A DNA stretch of 34,440 nt, taken from positions 1 to 34,440 of the forward strand of contig CAYQME010000024.1 of assembly GCA_964418645.1 (NCBI GenBank), in the 5' to 3' direction. The notes beneath the pieces were generated by a model. The model worked only from the letters and a program-made list of their open reading frames with translations, had not been told where the DNA came from and made no database searches. This stretch comes from JAADHG01 sp964418645 (GTDB taxonomy: Bacteria > Bacteroidota > Bacteroidia > Flavobacteriales > Flavobacteriaceae). The translations under genes were made by a program, and so were the position numbers. Positions 16,314 through 23,537 of the stretch are shown piece by piece; position 1 is the first letter of the stretch, and each line of letters opens with the position of its first letter.

Positions 16314-16336
16314 CTTTCCCGTGAAAACGGAAATCC
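16314..16336. other. Small GAAA-loop hairpin in the 16211-16466 intergenic region
   Basis: CCGT-GAAA-ACGG forms a four-base-pair stem closed by a GNRA-type tetraloop, flanked after one mismatch by TT/AA pairing. It is short and weak, and no family of structured RNA is recognised. Apart from this and the inverted repeat at 16384-16433, I see nothing in this 256-base gap. Confidence 0.2.
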
Positions 16337-16383
16337 ATTTTAATAAATTTTACTAGATTCATTATACACTATAATATTTATAA

Positions 16384-16433
16384 AACATCCATAGCTATAA
16401 GTTTAATTTGAAACAGACTAATATATGGATGTT
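16384..16433. promoter_or_regulatory. Perfect 10-base inverted repeat with 30-base spacer upstream of the amidohydrolase
   Basis: AACATCCATA (16384-16393) and TATGGATGTT (16424-16433) are exact reverse complements. Between them lies TTTAATTTG, close to a -7 promoter element, so the arms may be two half-sites of a regulator flanking the promoter, or a long-loop RNA stem. The right arm ends 33 bases before the amidohydrolase ATG. Confidence 0.35.
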
Positions 16434-16466
16434 GCGTGATATATAATTAAAAATACATATAAACAC

Positions 16467-17546
16467 ATGAAGTCTATTCTATTTTCAATTGCTTTGCTAC
16501 TTTCATTTTCAATTACTGCACAAGACATGTCCTTTGAAGAATATAATCCAATATCTACACTAGTAGTACCAGGGAAAATTATTAAAAAGGCAAAATTTCC
16601 TTTTATTGATGTACATGGACATCAATATAGAATGCCAACACAAGACTTAAAGCCTGTAATTGCAGCCATGGACACCCTTAATGAAGCTATTATGGTAAAC
16701 TTGAGCGGGCGTACAGGCGACAATTTAATACAATCTGTAAAGAATATTGCAGACCATTACCCGAATCGTTTTGTGGTATTTGCAAATATCAATTTTGAAG
16801 GTGTTGGAGCTGAAGGCTGGACTGAAGAAAAAGTAGCTCAATTAGAGCAAGATGTTAAGCATGGTGCCAAAGGATTAAAAGTATATAAAAGTTTAGGATT
16901 GCGTAATAAAGATAGCGACGGTAACCGTTTAACTATTGATGATGTACGCTTAGACCCTATTTGGGAAAAGTGTGGCGAATTAGGAATACCGGTATTAATA
17001 CACGCTGCAGATCCTAAGCCATTTTGGGACGATTTTGATGGGGACAATGAGCGTTGGTTAGAATTAAAGACACATCCAAGACGCAAACGAGATGCAAATA
17101 ATCCTGCACCTTGGGAGCAAATTATGAATGAACAATATAATGTATTTAGAAAGCATCCCAATACCACATTTATTAGTGCGCATATGAGTTGGTTAGCAAA
17201 CGACCTAGGAAAATTAGGAAATCTGCTTGACGAAATGCCAAATATGAATGTTGGTATTGGAGCGATAATTGCCGAATTAGGCCGACAACCCCGTTTTGCC
17301 AAAGCGTTTTTTGAGAAATACCAAGATCGTATATTGTTTGGTAAAGACAGTTGGAAACCCGAGGAGTTTCCAACCTATTTTAGAGTGTTAGAAAGTGCTG
17401 ATGAATATTTTCCATATCACAAAAAATATCATGCCTTTTGGCCTATGTATGGGTTAAATTTATCAGATGAAGTCCTTAAAAAAGTATATTACAAAAATGC
17501 TTTAAGAATTGTTCCAGGGTTAGATAAAAGTTTATTTCCTAAATAA
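16467..17546 (+). CDS. Secreted amidohydrolase (amidohydrolase-2 family)
   Basis: 359 residues with a Sec signal peptide (about 1-19, ending FSITAQ). The mature part is a metal-dependent TIM-barrel hydrolase: His50 and His52 (FIDVHGHQ), His179 (PVLIHAADP), His239 (FISAHMSW) and Asp294 (LFGKDSW). These match the metal ligands and catalytic Asp of the amidohydrolase-2 group, which includes aromatic decarboxylases and lactone or amide hydrolases. The substrate is unknown. Periplasmic placement suggests action on an imported or polymer-derived compound. The gene stands alone; upstream lies a 256-base region with a perfect inverted repeat, and the convergent prsW gene ends five bases downstream. 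Confidence 0.85.
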   Translation: MKSILFSIALLLSFSITAQDMSFEEYNPISTLVVPGKIIKKAKFPFIDVHGHQYRMPTQDLKPVIAAMDTLNEAIMVNLSGRTGDNLIQSVKNIADHYPNRFVVFANINFEGVGAEGWTEEKVAQLEQDVKHGAKGLKVYKSLGLRNKDSDGNRLTIDDVRLDPIWEKCGELGIPVLIHAADPKPFWDDFDGDNERWLELKTHPRRKRDANNPAPWEQIMNEQYNVFRKHPNTTFISAHMSWLANDLGKLGNLLDEMPNMNVGIGAIIAELGRQPRFAKAFFEKYQDRILFGKDSWKPEEFPTYFRVLESADEYFPYHKKYHAFWPMYGLNLSDEVLKKVYYKNALRIVPGLDKSLFPK

Positions 17547-17551
17547 GAGAA

Positions 17552-18229
17552 TTATAAGTTCTTAAAGAACGAACCTTTCTGATGTGATTTAATGGCTTTT
17601 TTAGATAAAATTATCCCAAGTATTAATGCCACAAATGCACCTATTGAAATCCCTGGAATGAAATTAATAAACAAGAAAAAATCATAAGTCCCGTGGAACA
17701 CTATACCCAGAGATAAACCTATTAAATTCCATTTCATTTTGTTTTTGGAGAATTTTGCTTTCCCCATAAAATAACCCATTAGCACAGCAAAAATAGCATG
17801 TGCTGGAATAGCAGTAAAAGCCCTTAGTAAAGCTACTTGCATTCCGCCTTGAAACACATACATTATATTCTCTAAAGCAGCAAAACCCATGGAAACCATG
17901 ACTGCATATATAATACCATCAAAGGGCTCGTTAAATCCCTTGCGAGGTTGATTAAAATACCGTACGATTACATATTTGCTAAATTCTTCAATTAAAGCAA
18001 CTATAAAAAATGCTTTTACAAATTGTTGCCATATACTATAATCATCAGGGATTGGTAAAAACAAGTCAAAAAACTTATACAATATGGTTGTGATTATAAT
18101 ACTAACAACAGCTCCCAGTAAAAAGGTATATGCAAGCATACGCTTGGATTCTTTTTCGTATTTGTCCTTTATATAGATATAAATAATAACAATAAGGACA
18201 GGAGCTAAGGCAAAGAATAATAAATTCAT
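17552..18229 (-). CDS. prsW: PrsW family intramembrane metalloprotease
   Basis: 225 residues with about seven or eight membrane helices. The family's three motifs are all present: Glu81-Glu82 in EEFSKY, Glu120 in ALEN, His144 in PAHAIFA, and His179 with Asp183 in GIVFHGTYDF. These residues form the presumed metal site of CPBP/PrsW-like (M82) proteases. In Bacillus subtilis PrsW starts release of an ECF sigma factor by cutting its anti-sigma factor; no sigma or anti-sigma gene is near here, so the target is unknown. The start codon lies just after the stop of the aminotransferase upstream on the same strand, so they are probably one operon. Confidence 0.9.
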   Translation of the reverse strand: MNLLFFALAPVLIVIIYIYIKDKYEKESKRMLAYTFLLGAVVSIIITTILYKFFDLFLPIPDDYSIWQQFVKAFFIVALIEEFSKYVIVRYFNQPRKGFNEPFDGIIYAVMVSMGFAALENIMYVFQGGMQVALLRAFTAIPAHAIFAVLMGYFMGKAKFSKNKMKWNLIGLSLGIVFHGTYDFFLFINFIPGISIGAFVALILGIILSKKAIKSHQKGSFFKNL

Positions 18230-18230
18230 A

Positions 18231-19388
18231 CTAATTAATTATAGACTTTATGCAGTGCACTAAACTAGTAAAATCTTCCTTTACATTATAAAGATGTGGT
18301 GACACTCTCATGTAATTGCCTCTAAAAGACACGTAAATATGATGTTCTTCAAATTGCGCTTTTAATGTTTCAATGTTTATAAAATCTGGAGTTTTAATAC
18401 CAATTAAATGATGACTTCTATAATTTTGGTCTTCAATACTGAAACCCAATGTTTCTAATTCTTTTAAACCATCCATTGAAATGTTGAAGCAATACTTTTG
18501 AATAGCGTCAGGAGTCCATGCTATAATTTGTTTTATAGCTTGCGTAGCCATTGGTACCGAAACAAAATTTGCAGTTTCTCCCATACAATATCTATTGGCG
18601 GCATCTTTGTAATCGTCTTTATAATTGGTTAATCCTGCAAAATTTTCGCTATCAATTCTATTAGACCAAGATTCTTCAATAGGAGAACCATCATCAAAAT
18701 GACTTCCAAAATAGGCAAAACCAAAAGCATAAGGACCAAGTAACCATTTGTATGCGGCACAAATTAAAGCATCAGGTTGAATTTCTTCTACTGAAAAAGG
18801 AAACGCACCTACAGATTGTGTGCCATCAATTATTAGCAATGCATTGTGCTGTTTAGATTTCTCTCTAATAAATTTAAGATTAAATAAGGTGCCATCAGCC
18901 CAATGCACATGACACATGGCAACAACTGCAGTTTTTGGTGTTATGTTATTTAAAATAGCTTCATTCCAACTTTGTGCTATATGTTTTCCAGACTTTGGCT
19001 TTGCAATGGTCTTTATTGTAGCATTATATTTTTCGGCAAGTTTTCGCCATCCATAAATATTACTCGGAAACTGATCTTCAACAACCAATATTTCATCACC
19101 TGAATTTAGTGTGATGTTATTGGTAACACTAGCAATTCCGTAGGATACCGAAGGAATACAAGCAATTCTATTAAATTCTTTGGTATCAATTAATGTAGCA
19201 TATAGTTTTTTGAGTTCGGTTACGGGCTCAAAGAAATCGTTAGGAGAAATAGAAAAAGGTTTGCTCTTTTTTTGTAATGCTTCAATTCCGATTCTTTCAA
19301 CATCTTTAAGCAAAGGCGACATATACGACGTATTTAGATATATAACATCTTTGGGAAGGCTGAATTTTTCTTTTTGAGGGCTAAGCAT
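18231..19388 (-). CDS. Class V aminotransferase (PLP-dependent, cysteine desulfurase/selenocysteine lyase-like)
   Basis: 385 residues with the fold-type I, class V layout: an N-terminal YLNTSYMSPLL, the PLP-ring-binding Asp188 in IIDGTQSVG, and the Schiff-base lysine Lys214 in AAYKWLLGPYAF. It lacks a clear cysteine on the flexible loop used by IscS/SufS desulfurases, so a role in sulfur transfer is not supported. Related proteins act as isopenicillin-epimerase-like or uncharacterised aminotransferases. It sits between a Nudix hydrolase (upstream on the minus strand) and prsW, with only one base between its stop and the prsW start. The functional logic of this trio is not evident. Confidence 0.85.
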   Translation of the reverse strand: MLSPQKEKFSLPKDVIYLNTSYMSPLLKDVERIGIEALQKKSKPFSISPNDFFEPVTELKKLYATLIDTKEFNRIACIPSVSYGIASVTNNITLNSGDEILVVEDQFPSNIYGWRKLAEKYNATIKTIAKPKSGKHIAQSWNEAILNNITPKTAVVAMCHVHWADGTLFNLKFIREKSKQHNALLIIDGTQSVGAFPFSVEEIQPDALICAAYKWLLGPYAFGFAYFGSHFDDGSPIEESWSNRIDSENFAGLTNYKDDYKDAANRYCMGETANFVSVPMATQAIKQIIAWTPDAIQKYCFNISMDGLKELETLGFSIEDQNYRSHHLIGIKTPDFINIETLKAQFEEHHIYVSFRGNYMRVSPHLYNVKEDFTSLVHCIKSIIN

Positions 19389-19421
19389 AGGCGAATTATT
19401 TAAACAGGGAAATTATTAAAA

Positions 19422-19970
19422 TTAAAGCACATTAGTTATACTATCGATAACAAATGTATAATACGAATAATCTGCAGGAACTAATTTAAAAGATTCATTA
19501 CGATTGGCAGTGAAATATGTAAATTCCTCTAACGAGCGTAAACACAAGGCATCAACTTCTTCGTCTTGCTTATTAAGTTTGTGTAAAGCCACATCTAACT
19601 TACATAAAAACACATTCTGAAATTCGCAATCGATAATACCATTAGGATGACGATTAATATTTTTGCGAACATCAATTTTAACCAAATCGGTTTTCAAGAT
19701 AGCTATCCCAATTTCTTCTTTTACCTCACGTAAAGCAGCATCTTTAATAGTTTCATCTGCTAAAACATGACCAGCTACCGAAACATCCCAATAATTAGGG
19801 AAGGTTTCTTTAGTTGCACTACGCTTTTGAAATAACACCTCGCCAGTAGCTGTATAGAACCAAATATGAACCGTGGCGTGAAAGAGCCCTTTTTTGTGTG
19901 CTTCAGATTTTAAAGCTGTTTTTCCTGTGGGTTGTCCAAATTCGTCGCGTATGTCTAATAGTTCATCCAT
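19422..19970 (-). CDS. Nudix hydrolase, YfcD/IDI-like subgroup
   Basis: 182 residues. The Nudix box is exact: Gly67-x5-Glu73-x7-ArgGlu(81-82)-x-x-GluGlu(85-86)-x-Gly88, within GHVLADETIKDAALREVKEE. The N-terminal DELLDIRDEFGQPTGKT and HATVHIWFYTATGEVLFQKRS are characteristic of the Nudix group that includes isopentenyl-diphosphate isomerase and YfcD. The cysteine and second-metal residues of true type I IDI are not evident, so a pyrophosphohydrolase is more likely than an isomerase. It is the promoter-proximal gene of a Nudix-aminotransferase-prsW run. The 142-base palindrome at 19981-20122 lies directly upstream of its start. Confidence 0.85.
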   Translation of the reverse strand: MDELLDIRDEFGQPTGKTALKSEAHKKGLFHATVHIWFYTATGEVLFQKRSATKETFPNYWDVSVAGHVLADETIKDAALREVKEEIGIAILKTDLVKIDVRKNINRHPNGIIDCEFQNVFLCKLDVALHKLNKQDEEVDALCLRSLEEFTYFTANRNESFKLVPADYSYYTFVIDSITNVL

Positions 19971-19980
19971 AAAAAGAGAA

Positions 19981-20122
19981 GAGAAAATGTCTAAAACGTA
20001 TTTTTAATTGTCATTTTGAGTGTAGTCGAAAAATCTCAATCAATTAATTATCAACCATTTGATTTTTGAGAGATTCTTCACTTCGCTACGCTTGTTCAGA
20101 ATGACACGTTTTAGACATTCTC
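19981..20122. repeat. 142-base imperfect palindrome (REP/MITE-like) between M42 peptidase and Nudix genes
   Basis: The outer arms are GAGAAAATGTCTAAAACG (19981-19998) and CGTTTTAGACATTCTC (20107-20122), complementary apart from two extra A. Inside them, GTCATTTTGA (20010-20019) pairs with TTCAGAATGAC, GTAGTCGAAAAATCTCA pairs loosely with the stretch around 20068-20090, and AATCAA (20038-20043) pairs with TTGATT (20059-20064). The core TGTCATTTTGAGTGTAGTCGAA is like repeats often seen between flavobacterial genes. The whole can fold into one long hairpin. No transposase is present. Confidence 0.75.
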
Positions 20123-20127
20123 AAATT

Positions 20128-21216
20128 TTAGTCAAAATAACTAAAGGTATCACCGTTTTTTATGTTGAGCAGTGTTTCATAAATCATTCGGATTACATTT
20201 TCAACATCGTCTTTATGTACCATTTCTACCGTAGTGTGCATATAACGTAACGGTAACGAAATAAGCGCAGAAGCAACGCCGCCATTACTGTAAGCAAAAG
20301 CATCAGTATCGGTTCCAGTAGCTCTGGACAAAGCAGCACGCTGAAACGGAATTTTCTTTGCTTCGGCTGTATCTGTTATTAGATCGCGTAACTTTTGTTG
20401 AACAGCAGGTGCATAGGCAACAACAGGCCCTTTACCCATTTCGCAATGCCCTTCTTTTTTCTTGTCAATCATTGGTGTTGTAGTATCATGCGTTACATCA
20501 GTCACAATTGCTACATTAGGTTTAATAGTTTCTGTAATCATTTGTGCACCACGCAAACCAATTTCTTCCTGTACGGAATTGGTAATATACAGTCCAAACG
20601 GAAGTTTGTTTTTATTCTCATGTATTAATCGTGCGACTTCGGCAATCATAAAACCACCCATTCTATTATCTAGTGCACGACACACAAAATTATTTTTATT
20701 TAAAATATGGAACTCATCAGGATATGTAATTACACAACCTACATGAATGCCTAACTTTTCTACGGCTTCTTTTTTAGTACAACCCACATCAATAAAAATA
20801 TTGTCTGGTTTTGGTGGCTCTTCTTTCGATTTTAAACGCGTATGTATAGCTGGCCAACCAAAAACACCTTTAACAATGCCTTTTTTGGTATGGATATTCA
20901 CAATTTTACTCGGTGCAATTTGATGGTCGCTACCGCCATTTCTAATCACATAAATAAGTCCGTTATCAGAAATATAGTTCACATACCAAGAAATTTCATC
21001 GGCATGACCTTCTATAACGACTTTGTATTTTGCTTTAGGGTTTATTACACCAACTGCAGTGCCATAAGTATCTGTGATAAATTCATCTACATAAGGGTTA
21101 AGGTAATTCATCCAAATTTTCTGACCATCCCATTCATAACCTGTAGGTGCTGCATTGTTTAAATATTTCTCTAAAAAGTCCATTGACTTTTTGTTGAGTA
21201 TCTTTTGTTTTGCCAT
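20128..21216 (-). CDS. M42 family aminopeptidase (glutamyl aminopeptidase/CelM-like)
   Basis: 362 residues, the usual M42 length. Both metals are covered: His71 (EGHADEIS), Asp183 (RALDNRMGG), catalytic Glu217 and ligand Glu218 (QEEIGLRGA), Asp240 (VTDVTHD) and His327 (RYMHTTVEM). Such enzymes form large tetrahedral dodecamers in the cytoplasm and remove N-terminal residues from short peptides. No signal peptide is present, consistent with that location. The start MAKQKILNKK is supported by the open sequence before it being short. The gene is divergent from the DUF4294 gene, and its stop is six bases from the palindromic repeat that separates it from the Nudix gene. Confidence 0.9.
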   Translation of the reverse strand: MAKQKILNKKSMDFLEKYLNNAAPTGYEWDGQKIWMNYLNPYVDEFITDTYGTAVGVINPKAKYKVVIEGHADEISWYVNYISDNGLIYVIRNGGSDHQIAPSKIVNIHTKKGIVKGVFGWPAIHTRLKSKEEPPKPDNIFIDVGCTKKEAVEKLGIHVGCVITYPDEFHILNKNNFVCRALDNRMGGFMIAEVARLIHENKNKLPFGLYITNSVQEEIGLRGAQMITETIKPNVAIVTDVTHDTTTPMIDKKKEGHCEMGKGPVVAYAPAVQQKLRDLITDTAEAKKIPFQRAALSRATGTDTDAFAYSNGGVASALISLPLRYMHTTVEMVHKDDVENVIRMIYETLLNIKNGDTFSYFD

Positions 21217-21328
21217 TAGAATAATTTTTTGACTAAAATAATAATATTAATACGATTTTAAGGTTTTAAAGTATGTAAATTCTTAATTTTGACACATGCT
21301 TTATTTTGAATAAATGCAACCCATTATA

Positions 21329-22024
21329 ATGAAAAAAATTGTCTACATACTTTTATGTATTCCCGCTGTTTTATTTGCGCAAACCAATACAACGGAAACC
21401 GATACTTTGGGATACAAATACATTATAGTTAAAGGCGATTCTGTACCTAGAACATCTATTGATTTAGATGAAGTGATGCTACTCAATAAATTAAAATTTG
21501 ATAGTAAGGAAGATCGCAGGCGCTATTTAATTTTAAAGCGAAAAACAATTAAAGTCTATCCTTATGCCAAATTAGCTGCAGAACGTTTAGACTCTCTAAA
21601 TTCAAGATTAAGTAGATTGAAAAAAAAGCGTGACAAAAAGCGTTATACAAAGAAAATTCAAAAATATATTAAAGGAGAATTTTCAGAAAAATTAAAGAAG
21701 TTTACGCGAACCGAAGGACAAATACTTATAAAACTTATTCACAGACAAACAGGAAAAACTACGTTTGAACTTGTAAAAGAATTGCGTAACGGTTGGCGCG
21801 CCTTTTGGTATAATAATACAGCCAGTTTGTTCGATCTATCTTTAAAACGAAAGTTTGATCCAATGAATGAAAAGGAAGATTATTTAATTGAAGATATTTT
21901 GCAGCGCAACTTTCAAAGCGGACGTTTAGAGCGACAGAAATCGGCTTTAGACCTAGATTTCTACAACCTTTCAGACAAATGGCTAAAACCTTCTAAAACG
22001 GTTGTCAATGAGCGTTCAAACTAA
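21329..22024 (+). CDS. DUF4294 domain secreted protein
   Basis: 231 residues from the ATG at 21329; an in-frame ATG at 21314 would add MQPII in front of the signal peptide. The preferred start gives a clean Sec signal (MKKIVYILLCIPAVLFAQ; cleavage after FAQ is likely, though the Cys at residue 10 leaves a lipoprotein reading conceivable but weak). The mature part has the DUF4294 pattern: YPYAKLAAERLDSLNSRL, then a very basic segment, then RTEGQILIKLIHRQTGKTTF and LRNGWRAFWYNNTASLFDLS. The family is almost restricted to Bacteroidota, occurs near peptidase genes and has no known function. It overlaps the hemolysin III gene by 17 bases. Confidence 0.8.
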   Translation: MKKIVYILLCIPAVLFAQTNTTETDTLGYKYIIVKGDSVPRTSIDLDEVMLLNKLKFDSKEDRRRYLILKRKTIKVYPYAKLAAERLDSLNSRLSRLKKKRDKKRYTKKIQKYIKGEFSEKLKKFTRTEGQILIKLIHRQTGKTTFELVKELRNGWRAFWYNNTASLFDLSLKRKFDPMNEKEDYLIEDILQRNFQSGRLERQKSALDLDFYNLSDKWLKPSKTVVNERSN

Positions 22025-22634
22025 ACTCGAAGAACAATTAAATACGTATTCTCATGCCTTGGGTGCTTTACTTGGCATTTCGGGATTGGTATTGCTTATT
22101 GTATTAAGCACCAATAAAACACCTTGGAGCTTGTTTAGTGTTATTGTTTATGGCATTTCTATTATTGTATTGTTTACAGCATCTACATTGTATCATGCTG
22201 CAAGAACCGAGCGACGAAAACATTACTTTAGAATTGTAGATCATATTAGTATCTACTTGCTTATTGCGGGTACCTACACTCCTGTTTTGCTCATTACCTT
22301 AGAGCAAAGTTTGGGTTGGACCTTGTTTTGGGTAGTTTGGGGTATTGCAGCCTTTGGTGTTATTTTAAAATTGTTCTTTACAGGTCGTTTTGAAATTTTC
22401 TCAACACTATTGTATTTGGCAATGGGTTGGCTAATTGTATTCGACTTTGCTAACCTCTATACTGCAATTGGTAGCAGTGGTGTATTGTGGCTTTATGCTG
22501 GCGGATTGTTTTATACGGTTGGTATCTTGTTTTATGCCATCCACCGTATTCCTTATAATCATGTCATTTGGCATGTGTTTGTATTGGCTGGAGCCATTAG
22601 TCACTTTTTTATGATTTTGTTTTATGTGATTTAG
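22008..22634 (+). CDS. Hemolysin III family (PAQR/YqfA-like) membrane protein
   Basis: 208 residues from the ATG at 22008; an in-frame TTG at 22002 is less likely. Seven membrane helices are evident. The family's zinc-type positions are visible: Ser and His in TASTLYHAA (helix 2 end) and two His in VIWHVFVLAGAISHFF (helix 7), with VDHISIYLLIAGTYTPV between them. These resemble adiponectin-receptor-like (PAQR) proteins that may act as ceramidase-type hydrolases; most bacterial members, including YqfA, concern membrane-lipid balance and are not truly haemolytic. The start lies within the last codons of the DUF4294 gene in another frame, so translation of the two is likely coupled. Confidence 0.85.
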   Translation: MSVQTKLEEQLNTYSHALGALLGISGLVLLIVLSTNKTPWSLFSVIVYGISIIVLFTASTLYHAARTERRKHYFRIVDHISIYLLIAGTYTPVLLITLEQSLGWTLFWVVWGIAAFGVILKLFFTGRFEIFSTLLYLAMGWLIVFDFANLYTAIGSSGVLWLYAGGLFYTVGILFYAIHRIPYNHVIWHVFVLAGAISHFFMILFYVI

Positions 22635-22711
22635 AATTAGCTTTTAGCATTTTATAAGAAAAATAAGTTAATAACTTGTGAATTGAAACATGGTTAGTGT
22701 ATTGCCTTCTT

Positions 22712-22731
22712 GAAATTAAAAATATAATTTC
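22712..22731. other. Inverted repeat in the gap between hemolysin III and START genes
   Basis: GAAATTA (22712-22718) and TAATTTC (22725-22731) form a perfect 7-base-pair stem with a 6-base loop, about 80 bases after the hemolysin III stop. It may serve as that gene's terminator, though only a short AT-rich tail follows. Directly beyond lies TATCG-TT-CGATA (22735-22746). Confidence 0.3.
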
Positions 22732-22741
22732 GCTTATCGTT
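22731..22741 (+). repeat. 11-base repeat upstream of START gene, inverted with 23486-23496
   Basis: CGCTTATCGTT here is the exact reverse complement of AACGATAAGCG at 23486-23496. The pair brackets the START-domain gene. Confidence 0.5.
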
Positions 22742-22766
22742 CGATATAAATCATTGAAACGAATAA

Positions 22767-22774
22767 TATCTTTA
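22767..22774 (+). promoter_or_regulatory. Candidate -7 element for the START gene
   Basis: TATCTTTA matches TAnnTTTG except for the last base and lies 35 bases before the ATG at 22810. No -33 TTG at the proper distance was seen. Confidence 0.3.
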
Positions 22775-22809
22775 CATTATGCTTAATTAATGTGCTGCTT
22801 CATCATGAA

Positions 22810-23433
22810 ATGAAAAACAATAAAATGAATTGGATAAAGACGAACGATCAACCTCTTTCGAAAGAAGATAGTTATGGAGAAAGAGTTATTGTAGAAATGT
22901 ATAGCTCAAATAAAAATGAAACTCCAACTTATAGAGGTACTGTAAAACTGAACTCAGGTATTGGCAGAATTGCCTTTACATTGATCGACATTGACTCTAA
23001 AAAAAAGTGGGTGAACCGCTTAGCTGATCATAATTTGATTGAAGGAGATATCTTTGGGGTGGAATATAGCACTTACGAACATTACAATCTTGCATGGCCA
23101 GTATCAGATCGTGAATATGTACTAAAGGCAAAATGGACAATAGATAATAATGCTGACACCCCAAGTGCAAAGCTTGAAATTTCATCAACCACTCACAAAA
23201 AATATCCACTAAGAAACGATAGAGTGCGCGGTGATTTAGAATCATTAATTTTTCACTTAAAGGAAGTTACTTCAGAGACAACTGAGGTTACGGTTGAAAT
23301 TAAAGTTGATCCAAAAGGGAAACTCCCTAAATTCTTAGCAAATCAAATTCAAAAGAATTGGCCGTTAACTACATTAAGAGCGCTAAGCAAAGAAGTAAGT
23401 CAAGGAGAGGAAAGACACAAGCTTTTCCTTTAA
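22810..23433 (+). CDS. START-domain-like lipid-binding protein
   Basis: 207 residues from the ATG at 22810; an in-frame GTG at 22792 would add six residues and is weaker. The sequence fits a StAR-related lipid-transfer (START) fold: a strand-rich N-terminus (YRGTVKLNSGIGRIAFTLID), KKWVNRLADHNLIE, the WPVSDREYVLKAKW segment that lines the cavity in the family, and the closing helix GKLPKFLANQIQKNWPLTTL. START proteins bind a hydrophobic ligand in a deep pocket; bacterial ones are mostly uncharacterised. No signal peptide is seen, so a cytoplasmic location is expected. It is flanked by short inverted and direct repeats and has no operon partner. Confidence 0.7.
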   Translation: MKNNKMNWIKTNDQPLSKEDSYGERVIVEMYSSNKNETPTYRGTVKLNSGIGRIAFTLIDIDSKKKWVNRLADHNLIEGDIFGVEYSTYEHYNLAWPVSDREYVLKAKWTIDNNADTPSAKLEISSTTHKKYPLRNDRVRGDLESLIFHLKEVTSETTEVTVEIKVDPKGKLPKFLANQIQKNWPLTTLRALSKEVSQGEERHKLFL

Positions 23434-23434
23434 A

Positions 23435-23500
23435 AATGATAAGCATAACACTATGTAAAAATGCATTAAAACGCATTTTACATTAAACGATAAGCGTAAC
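23435..23500. repeat. 15-base near-identical direct repeats around a hairpin after the START gene
   Basis: AATGATAAGCATAAC (23435-23449) and AACGATAAGCGTAAC (23486-23500) match at 13 of 15 positions. They flank the hairpin at 23453-23483 and begin two bases after the START stop codon. The second copy's AACGATAAGCG is the inverse of 22731-22741. Confidence 0.55.
23453..23483. terminator. Candidate bidirectional terminator hairpin between convergent genes
   Basis: ATGTAAAAATGC (23453-23464) pairs with GCATTTTACAT (23473-23483), 11 base pairs with one bulged A and an 8-base loop. It lies between the START gene and the convergent T9SS protein gene. Confidence 0.5.
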
Positions 23501-23537
23501 TCCAAAATAAAATGAAAAATTTATAAGTAGACTTAGG

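Noticed and set aside
16838..17302. 154-residue open frame on the minus strand inside the amidohydrolase gene
   Set aside because: Antisense to a gene with all metal ligands in place; Cys- and Ser-rich with no recognisable motif.
22731..23500. START gene as an integron cassette with an attC site
   Set aside because: The flanking copies downstream are direct, not inverted, and no core GTTRRRY/RYYYAAC pair or integrase is seen.
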